Shown: positions 55,001-64,000 of the stretch, piece after piece
Position numbering within the stretch: the stretch's first letter is position 1
Layout: each line of letters starts with the position of its first letter
Assembly: GCF_048771995.1 (NCBI RefSeq)
Contig: NC_133027.1
Span: forward strand, 105,433,501 to 105,497,500
DNA: 64,000 nucleotides
Direction: 5' to 3'
Origin: Taeniopygia guttata
Taxonomy: Eukaryota; Chordata; Aves; Passeriformes; Estrildidae
Notes under the pieces: model-generated
What the model was told of the DNA's origin: nothing
Databases searched by the model: none
The model's input: only the letters and a program-made list of their open reading frames with translations
Made by a program: the position numbers and the translations under genes

Positions 55001-58000
55001 CCTGGAAGAACTTTTAATTTTGAAAATAAAATAAGCCAATTGCTATTTTATGTTTTAGTGGTTTAAATTTCTTATTTAATGAACCTTGAAATATTTGAGG
55101 TTTTGCCTTAAGGCGCACAGCAGATCATAGTCAATCTAATTCCTGTGATGGACCTGAAGAGAGCAAAAGCTTGTGATAGTACAGAAGCGAAAACCTCTGC
55201 TAAAAGATTTAGGGGACTAAGAAGAAAATAAATTAACTTAAAATATGTGATTTACTTCACTAATTTATCAATTTATGTTAATGTTTTACAATAGTGTTAA
55301 ACTTGTTAGTCATTCTTGATTAATTTTGTTAAATTGCTGTTTTTAAGTCAAAACGGACAATTCAAGAAGTAACAAAAGATCTAAAATAAACCATATGTTA
55401 CCCACCAAAGTTTATACTCCCTACTAAACTGTGATCTCGAGTATTAGGCCTTGTGTACCTGAAAGATTATTTATTTTTTCCCTAAGTCTATCCGTAATCT
55501 ATGTAAAGATTTTCTCTCTTCCAACTTACTAACTGGTTTAACTAATAAATGATGAGCCATCCCTTCAGTCAGTGGTTTTCACTCATCTTCTAAAAGTAAT
55601 TATTGACTACAGAGCAGATAGCTGTATGGTTGTATTGGGTTCTGTTTTGAAAAAAGTAGGACTTCAGCTGAATATTATTCCTGAGTTTAAGGAAGGCTTG
55701 TTTAATCTAGGAAAGCTTCTGTAGAAGAGAGACGTGATAATGTATTTTAAAATTTGTTAATGAAAAGAAAAGATTTCTGCAGTCACTGAGACAAGGGAAG
55801 GAAGAAATCAACACGATCAAACAGATTTGCCTGTAATCACAAACCCAAGAGAACTAACATCATAAACTCCCCTCAGCTTTCTGTTCTTTAATATAATTCT
55901 AAAAAGTAAAATAAAAAGGTCTTTAATCAATAAAGCCTTGTGCATATTTAGTTCTTCAAGTAGACATAACTGAAAAACTTGCCAAATCTGAATTTTGTGG
56001 AATAATGTAGGACAAAAAATTCTGCAACTTAATACACACATTCTAAATCAGACGATGAATTTATCCAGTTTCTGGATTCCAGTACTTATCCAGTGCTAGC
56101 CAGAGCTCTAGAGGAAGAGAATCTCATTAGAAAGCTTACAAATTTTACAGCAATCAGCACAGGAAATGATCTTTCTCTTTGGTTGGAGAAGACTAAATAG
56201 AACAGCTTGCTTGGAAGCCAATCTGAGTACCACACAAGTATGGGATAAAAAGGCTACATTCTACTCCCTTTGGACTGATGTATTCAGTGTGTTCTGGGGT
56301 GGTCTTTAAATATAAAGTATGAGTTAATACCTTATATTTGTTGTTTTACTATCTTTACTCAATTAATGGTTGAACTTGGAATATGCAAAGAGCAAAATCT
56401 CAGCAGCTTAACATAACTTTCAAGTTAAAGGATCAGGAAATGTTTGTAAAGAACTCTTGCTAATAACTGTTGTAATGATTCCTGACTATGAAGCACAATG
56501 ATGCATTTGGTATGATAGTTCCTTAATACACTGGTCACTTTAAAATTTGTCTGCTGATAATGATTGGATTGGTATCTGCTGCCAGCAAACAAGGCAAAGC
56601 ATATGCACAAAATACCCACGATTGCTTGATAATAAATCATTTTAATGATTATATTCAAAATTGTGAAATGTGAATGGTACTGATGCGGAAAATAACAAAG
56701 GCTGAGGCTCATCAGATTGGCTGTCCATATGTGCATCACCACTAGTATTTCATTTGCTTCTCCTCTAGAGCCTCTTTTTTGATTGTTAAGATATATATTT
56801 TGTAAAAAAACCTAAAAAACCTAACAGCTATTGATGGCATTTATATGATTAAAGTTATGTGCTTTTCTATTCTAAATATAGGTGGTTTGATATAAAGCTT
56901 TGTTTTCTTATTTATCTTAAGCTAAAATTAAGAACTGCTCTCCTACAGTTTTCTTAATAACTTGGTTACATTGGTTATGTTGGATTCTGAAAGTTTGCAT
57001 GACCTGCAGGAAGGTATGAATATTAGAATCAGGCAAACACCAGAACATGGAACAAACTGTGGATCATTGTTTCTTTATTATTATTTTGTCAAAGCCAAGG
57101 AATCATTTGCTAAAGCAAGGGGAATTGTAATATTTCATTATTGTATGAAGCTGGTATGCGTCATGGCCATATTTTCAGTTTCCTTTGGAAGGAGATGCAG
57201 TTGTGAAAAGTGAATATTTTATGTTATGTAGTTTGGCACCACCCCCTCACACCATAGTGGGGTGTGCAAGATCAGACCTTAGTTGCCATTGAGTGGCAGA
57301 GTTATTCAATACTTGGCCAAGCTCAGAGTCAAAGTGGTCCCACATTGTCTCTCAGTATGGATGATATAAAGAGCACTAATGATGTAAGGTCTCTAATTTA
57401 TGTTCCTCAAGGAAATGGGATGCATTCAAACCTAAGTGCTCACAGCTTTAAAATATGAGAAGAATAAACAAAAAGGTGGAAAATTGTTTAGTTTAATCAC
57501 TGATGGACAGAAATCTGATTAATCTTTTTAAGCTTAGGAACATTTTAAGCTTCCATTAAAATGTATTTTATCTATTTTGTGGTGTGGTAACTCTTATGTT
57601 CACTTCCAAAATGAGCTGCAACCCAAAATTGTATCAATTTAATCAAGCAGTTTAGATAGATGCTTAAGTCAGGCAACCATAATTTCAATCCATTATTAGC
57701 TATCGACAGTTACTATCACTCAGTAAATACTTATGGAGAATAAAGGGGAGAGAGACAGTCCATTATTCTTTCTAATTTGTACATTTGGGGTAGATTTTCC
57801 CTTGAATATATACATGTATATATCTGTGTATGTATGCACATCCACACATATGCGTGAAACTTCTTTGAACTTTAACAATTCTGCAATTTTCTTTCATATA
57901 AGAAATATATTTTGTACTGTTTCCATTATTAGTAGATTGGTATGATATTAAAGTGAGCATTTAAAATGCACCTTAATTAAACTCCAGGAATTATGCCTTG

Positions 58001-58180
58001 CTTAATGTAATGAAGAAAGAGAATTTAAAATGAAGTAGCATCATTGTGTTCATTTGTAAATAACATATTGCAGCCAACTGTTTCTTAATTGCCCAGACTG
58101 TTGATAAATAATCCAGTCCTGCTGCTCTCCACAGACAATTTGCTTTGGATCAGACTAGGCAATTCAAATAACACTAATTA

Positions 58181-58572
58181 CAGTGAAACCCTTTTATAGT
58201 GAATTCCTGTTTGCCATGGGGGAGAAAATCACTATATCAGGGGAAAGCACTTTTGCCTTTGATTTGTGTCTAAAACATGAGAAACACATAAAAGCTGCAT
58301 GTTGTGCTAAATAAAGGACATACTCTTGCATTCAAAGTACTTATATTTTACTTTTTATGATACAATTGTGAATTATGTTCATTTTGCATTTGTAATTAGA
58401 GGGCAGAACAGATGTGAAAGCTTAGTTTAAAGTGATGTATCCATTAAAATAACCTATGCTGCCAAGTGATTGCTTAGTATAATAGGGGATTCGTTCACTA
58501 TGAGAGGAATTCTACTTTATTGGAAGGAAACCAGGACTTCAGGAAATGTTTTCTATATCAGGGGATTCACTG
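58181..58572. mobile_element. Tigger/pogo-like nonautonomous DNA transposon relic (MITE), SPATA17 intron 3
   Basis: The left end is CAGTGAAACCCTTTTATAG at 58181. The right end, read on the other strand, is CAGTGAATCCCCTGATATAG ending at 58572. This gives inverted termini of roughly 24 bp with about three quarters identity. Each end is flanked by TA (58179-58180 and 58573-58574), the target duplication of the Tc1/mariner-pogo superfamily, and CAGTG-type ends are typical of Tigger families. Subterminal copies of TTCACTAT and ATATCAGGGG occur inside. There is no transposase frame. Family assignment is inference from the ends. Confidence 0.7.
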
Positions 58573-59187
58573 TAACATGGTATCATTGTATTTATGATTT
58601 TATGATGTTAAAATGCATATTAAATGAAACAAAATTCCCAGCGATTACTCGGGAGGCAGCTAAGTACATAACATTTAGTACAGATGGTTGGAAGGCACAA
58701 TTTTGCTCCATCACTGCATCCGTATCCTTGAACGATTTCGACTGAAGACAGCATTTCTCTGAATTTTTCATTAAACCAGACATCTTGAAATATGAATTCC
58801 TTTTATGTTTCTGTGAGTTTTGGCTAAAAGAACCCCAGTGAATAAATCATACAATACTACATGTCACCAGCACTTGTGAATATTTCTGCTTTGTTATTCT
58901 ACTCTCAGTAGAGCACCATTGATTATCAAACTCAGCGGAGAGCATTTTATGATCATATATCTCCATTAGCTCCTAGTTTGACTACCATAGATTTTTCTGG
59001 TTAAGCCTGCATTATGTATTAGGAAGCCTATCTCTTCAATACAAAGTTTGATTTTATTCTCTCTAAGCTTAGAACTCTTATTATGTATTATGTATAAAGA
59101 TTCTTATCTTTTATATGTAAAAATAGCAGGACTGTCTTTGTGTAACTGAAATATGTGCCATCTTTTTTCTTTTTTTTTGATTCACAG

Positions 59188-59238
59188 AGAGCATATTTTA
59201 TTAAGAAGCTGAAATTCTACAATGAAATGGCTGTCAGG
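59188..59238 (+). CDS. SPATA17: SPATA17 exon 4 (residues 81-97)
   Basis: Short 51-bp exon with acceptor TTCACAG (to 59187) after a T-rich tract, and donor GTAAAT (59239). It encodes RAYFIKKLKFYNEMAVR, in phase 0 at both ends. The human counterpart is VAYYTMMMNLYNAMAVR, followed by IQRRWRGY, so a third IQ motif should begin at the next exon, outside this window. The methionine-rich human stretch is lysine-rich here. This is the last SPATA17 exon found; about three quarters of the protein lies beyond 64000. Confidence 0.94.
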
Positions 59239-62200
59239 GTAAATATTTCTTCACTTGTTAAACAAATGAAAAGTCAATTGTGCTCCGAATTTGCTTTTAA
59301 TAAAATGAGCAAAGCAGAATAATACACACTTGATTGATATGCTGATGGCAACAGCAGGAAATACTACATAGTTAAAAATTAAAGTTTCACTGAGGAGTCA
59401 GGGTTGTATTTGAAAACTGTAGCTGAATTTGTGGTACCTGAATGTGTCTTTCCCCATTTAAATGCCCATTGGATCTTATAATGTATGATACTGATAAAAC
59501 CCCCAAACATTCTATCTGCCAGTGTTCTTACAAATGTAAGAACATTTGTTCTACAAAAGTAGACATATATTTGCAATTCTGACAAAATATAGGGCTGATA
59601 AGCTTGTTGATGTGGCTGTGCTTTTTCTCTTGTTAGTGTATGGTATTTGCTGTATTGAGTCTCAACAGTTAGAGAGCACAGGACAATTTCATTGCTTAAA
59701 CACAGAGGTAGAACTGAACTGATCTCACTAATGATATTAAGAGTAAATTTTACTAGTTGAAGGAGTGCATAAACAGACTTTGAACTTCATTGAATCCACA
59801 GCAAATGAAGTTTGTTGTGAGTGAAACTGCAAAACATATTTAACTAGAAATTAGCTTTTTTTTCTTGAACTTTGAAACTGCACTTGAACAAATATGTAAA
59901 ACAAATATGGGGAAAACATAAAATAATTTTTGGGATTAAGTCTTTTAATGTTACTTATTTCTTTCATTTTGTGATATAAACCTGCTTTATTTTAGAAGTC
60001 TGTATCTTTTTATGCCAGGCACTTTACATTTTGAATTCTACCAAATGTAGGAATATGGTGACAATGGAGATTAACCCAGGGATTAATGCAGAGAAACTCG
60101 TGTAGAGTAAGAAGATTTTTAGAATGGATTTTAATTTTGTGGCCTTTCTGAGTCCAGATTGACTCAGAGTCAAGAGACCTGTACTCATCAGGTGTTTTGC
60201 TTAGTTCTAGTTCTCTCAAAGGCACAAAGTAGAATCTTACATTTGGTGCGTGTTAAAGAACTGTAAGTGTTTAATAGCAGTTTAATACCTCACAAATGGA
60301 CCTTTTTGTTGTCGTTATAGTTCATTCCTTACTTAGCAAGTTTGAAAGTATTCTGCAGTGGATAAATGCTACTTACCCATGCAGCTGAGATGAGTGAGAA
60401 AACATAAATTGTAAGCCAGCTCTTACAAGTTGCCTCTGTACTTCCAGAATATATTTGAAGACCAAATTTCAGAGGTGATTATGTATTCTAGTCAAATGGA
60501 GTTTTGCATTTGGTCTTTCATTTTTAAAAGAAATTGAATGTGTTCTCATTCATTTGTAATGGAAATATAATGTTGAATCATTAGGTGATATAAATCTTCA
60601 AAGTACCATTTTTTCAGTCATGTCCTTTTCTTTAATGGAAATTTAAATCAGTAGAAAACAATAGAACAGATCTTTATTTAGTTGCAAATGTCAGAATCAG
60701 AGTCTCCTCTGTCTAAATCTTGTGCAGCCGTATCTGCAGAGCAGACTTTGAATGCTACCAGTCTGAAGCACTGAATGCTTTTCAGATTTTTTTTCTCCTG
60801 TGTTTCTTGAAAGAGTAACCAAGGTCCAATAGCAAATCAGGCCTGTTGAGTTTCTGCACAGATCATGTGTGCTCAAACTTCAGGCTTCTTAAGCCAACAG
60901 TTCCTTTTATTCACTCATCATGAGCTTGATTCGTGATTGTGTTCTAAAAATATAGCAATACCTGTATATGTTTTTCTATTTAACCACTTTGTTTTGCCTC
61001 ATGGTATTATTAACTATTTATTTCAGTTTATAGCCACTCTTTAGAAAGGGAGTTTCAGTTTTGGCATTTGAAGTATCGAGGGCATACACAGGCTCATAGT
61101 TTTGAAGTCAGTCTACATATATTGTCCTTCTGGGTTGAATTTGGTTGTAATCAGAGCTATCAGTTTTACCTTTTAAAATTAAATCATTGATCTTGTTTGA
61201 ACCAGTTTCAGTTTCGAGGCAAATATGATTCTGTCTCTTAAAAGATTGAAGAGATTGAAGATTTAATATTTTTTTCCTGTAAATTTTCAGCAACAAAAGT
61301 AATCCTATGGCAAAAAAAAAAAAAAATCCACGAGCAGATGGCTTTTGATATATCAAGGTTTTGCCATTTGTTTTAGTGCTTAAAATAAACATTATTTATA
61401 AGACCACTTACATTTTGATGTTACTTAATGAGGAATATGCATCATTGATTTGACTAGCTTAAGAGGTCATTTAGAACTTGCCCGTTAACAAGCTGTAATC
61501 TGCTGAGCACACAATGACTTTGTTTAAAATTATCTGTTCAGTGCTGATCAATGACAATAATTGTTTTGTACCAATCACTGTTGAAACTTGCTAATTACTT
61601 TGAAGGGCATACACACACTTGTCTCTTCTTTTTCAAGAATTTTTTAAGCATTCACCTTGGAATTAAAAGAAATGCAGTCATAACATTGTACTTCTTTATA
61701 AAAGGAAATATTTAGACCTTTTATGTTGAAAATATGAGCATCATCAGAAGCTTTTTATAAAATGGTCTTTCCTAAAGAGATTAATCTTCAGTTTTGGGAT
61801 ATCTGACATACACTATTAGGGAAACAGAAATCAGGCATAAAATAATCTGAGACTCTAAGCAGTTTTTCTTACTTAGGTTTCATTCAGTTGAAATCAGTGA
61901 GTTCATTCTGAACAGAAAGCGCTGTAAAAAAAGGTAGAATGCAGCATTTAATTGGTACACTGAGCCCATTGGAGGTAATTATGGCTTGGTACTATTTGAG
62001 CCTTTTGTCTTTCAGTTTGAGTTTTGATCCTTTAACTCAGAAATATCCAATTCTGCATTTATAACTGTGAGGTGAAGACTGTCAGAAAGAGTTTCAAAGG
62101 GACCATAATCCTGCATTAATGAGCACATAGCTATATGGGAGCCAAGTTGCTCTTGTTGAGAAATTTTGAAGCCAAACAGAAAAACAAAGCTAAGATCCTT

Positions 62201-62432
62201 ATTCACATGCAAAGGATTTTTCTTAATCCCAGATCTCTGAAGACATACTCATTCTCTGCTCTTTCTGTATTCCTTTTTAACCCAATAAGCTTCTGTATGA
62301 GAAGATAGTGTTGCAAAGAATATGAAATTTACTATCACCTTGTGCAAAGCAGCATGTCTAGAACCTTTCTTGTTCCCAGAACTCTTATTTGTTCATATTA
62401 TAACAATATGTAGAGGTCCAAATCCCTTTCAT

Positions 62433-62621
62433 TAAAAAAACAACAAAAAACTAAAACAAAACCAAAACTAAGACCAAAATTAAAAAAATAAAAAAAAACC
62501 AAAACCAAAACAAAGCAAAGCAAAACAAAACAACAATAAACAAAAAACAAGAAAAAAAGCAAAACCAGAAAAAAACCCCAAAAACCAAACAAAAACAATC
62601 ACAATCACAAACAAATAACAA
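62433..62621. repeat. A/C low-complexity tract (CAAAA-type)
   Basis: About 190 bp of A with isolated C and almost no G or T; the other strand is TTTTG-like. It lies in SPATA17 intron 4. Open frames over it on the minus strand are compositional. Confidence 0.9.
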
Positions 62622-63902
62622 CATATAGGTAGAAAAATACAATTTTTGAAATTTGTTCAAGGCTTATTTGGGAAGGGACAAAAATCCATGCTGATGCACA
62701 AAGGGGAAATAGAAGAATATATCAAAACTGGAAGTTACTATCTTCTTATTCTTAATAACTAACACATTCCTCAAAGAATTGCTGAGTGCTTTTCTGTGAT
62801 TCTTATTCTCTTGTTAAATCTTGCGTAAAAGGATAATTATAACTGTACCCCAAGGCGCCATCAGTGGAGGCCAAATGTTGATTTTTACTTTGAAGAATAG
62901 TGTTTGGGGGTGTGTGAATGCAAAATGGTGCCAAAGTATGAAATATTCAGCCCTGCCTTGGTGTCATTTTAGATGGCTCCAGTAAAAGTCTGGAGGTGGA
63001 AAAATTTTATACTTTTGTCAGTTGTCACAGTGGTACAGAATTGGACTGCACTGGAACTGGTAGGAATAGAGTGAGTTTTGCCTGTTACTGAAGAGCACTC
63101 CCAAGACTTGATCATAAAGAATCTGAAATTACTGAGTGCAGTTGTTACTGATAATCTGGGCATTTGGCAGCTTTTTAAAATTTGCCTTCTTCCTGAATCA
63201 AACACAAAAGCCACGACATTCTTTTCAATTCCTTTTTTTTAAAAAAGTTGCTTATTTAGAAAGAGGTAGGCTGGGAAAAAAAGGGAAATAGCACAACCAC
63301 ATGGGTTTCACTCCACTTAAAAAGTCATTCCTTGGTTCTGGAAAGAGAAAGGTTGATGTAAAGAAAAAAAACTTCCTTATAGATACACTGAAAAGTCTGG
63401 TAGCTAGGTGCCCACAGGAAAAGGAGAGCTCTTAGTACATAGCAGCATTTTACTTTTCTGTGCATTTAGATAAGGGGAGTTGCTTCTGGATAGTAAAACC
63501 TCCAAGTTTTTGCTTTTTAGGTTCTGCCTTTCAGCTGTAATGTCTTTTAAGATTTCAAAGCTATAAAGGTCAAAGAGATGGATGTTGAAGCAAATAAAGC
63601 AGCTAGAGACTAGGAGATAGAAATTGTGAGATTAAAGTAAAAAAATATTGAGAAAAAAAGGAGACAAAATGCAATGAAGGAAATAAAGAATATTTTGCAG
63701 GAAAATTAACAATAAGTTCAAGGATGAAAGAATTTAAATATGGAGGAGCTAGACCCTGAGAAGAGAGGAAAAGATGGTTACTCTGTTTATCAGATGTAGA
63801 CATCCAGAGTACACTGACCTCTTATGGCAAGGAAAATCAGGAGTAAGAGCAGCCCTCAGTATGACTCATCAAATGGCAGTCCTGATAGCTTTTTATCTAA
63901 TT

Positions 63903-64000
63903 ACAGAATCATCTAGGTTCGGAAAGGCCTCTAAAGTCATTGAGTACAACCTTTGACTGATCACTGTCTTGTCAATTAGACCATGGCACTAGGTACCATG
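63903..64000 (-). mobile_element. CR1 LINE 3' end, antisense, cut by the window end
   Basis: CAGAATCATCTAGGTTCGGA opens an antisense CR1 tail. It continues with ACCTTTGACTGATCACTGTC and TAGACCATGGCACTAGGT up to the last base. Only the 3' end of the element is visible. Confidence 0.88.

Larger units (their letters stand above)
54589..59187 (+). other. SPATA17: SPATA17 intron 3
   Basis: 4.6-kb intron with the T-rich tract at 54.9 kb and the Tigger-like relic at 58.2-58.6 kb. The acceptor is preceded by a long pyrimidine tract (59161-59178). Nothing else recognised. Confidence 0.9.
59239..64000 (+). other. SPATA17: SPATA17 intron 4 (part)
   Basis: At least 4.8 kb of AT-rich intron running off the right edge, with the A/C low-complexity tract at 62.4 kb and a CR1 tail at 63.9 kb. 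No match to the next human exon (IQRRWRGY region) was seen. Confidence 0.82.

Noticed and set aside
58470..58745. Plus-strand open frame of 91 codons.
   Set aside because: Its first part lies in the Tigger-like relic and it has no transposase or other domain similarity.
62398..62660. Phe/Leu-rich minus-strand open frames resembling membrane peptides.
   Set aside because: Direct product of the A/C low-complexity tract, not a gene.

Overview
The window is vertebrate nuclear DNA, almost certainly from a bird and probably a passerine. It has AT-rich introns with GT-AG splice sites, one GC-rich CpG island, and many chicken-repeat-1 (CR1) LINE fragments with the avian 3' tail. It also has stretches that read like avian endogenous-retrovirus LTRs. 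There are no bacterial features (operons, ribosome binding sites, CRISPR). The species call is inference from repeat content; no species-specific marker was identified.

Two protein-coding genes stand head to head. On the minus strand, exons 1-5 of GPATCH2 (G-patch domain containing 2) lie at 48534-48479, 40412-39699, 34550-34489, 25988-25806 and 24690-24611. Their reading frames join exactly into 365 codons, matching roughly the first two thirds of the human protein as I know it. The exons with the G-patch domain itself were not found and probably lie beyond position 1. On the plus strand, exons 1-4 of SPATA17 (spermatogenesis-associated 17, an IQ-motif protein) lie at 48962-49029, 52306-52395, 54507-54588 and 59188-59238. 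They give 97 in-frame codons, and the rest lies beyond 64000.

The two start codons are 427 bp apart inside a CpG island (about 48.2-49.15 kb), which looks like a TATA-less bidirectional promoter. A CR1 copy (about 49.20-49.65 kb) separates this island from a second GC-rich block (49.65-49.86 kb).

Everything else is intron. GPATCH2 intron 5 (1-24610) holds a likely minus-strand LTR at 7.08-7.77 kb and two CR1 fragments. Intron 3 holds a 620-bp solo LTR inside a GATA-type microsatellite. Intron 1 holds a CR1, an LTR and another CR1 in a row at 44.87-46.14 kb. The SPATA17 introns are richer in CR1 and also carry a 392-bp Tigger/pogo-like DNA transposon relic at 58.18-58.57 kb with terminal inverted repeats and flanking TA. 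I found no convincing sign of an undescribed multi-gene system. The most useful points to follow up are the shared promoter, the transposon relics and a few unexplained exon-like stretches.
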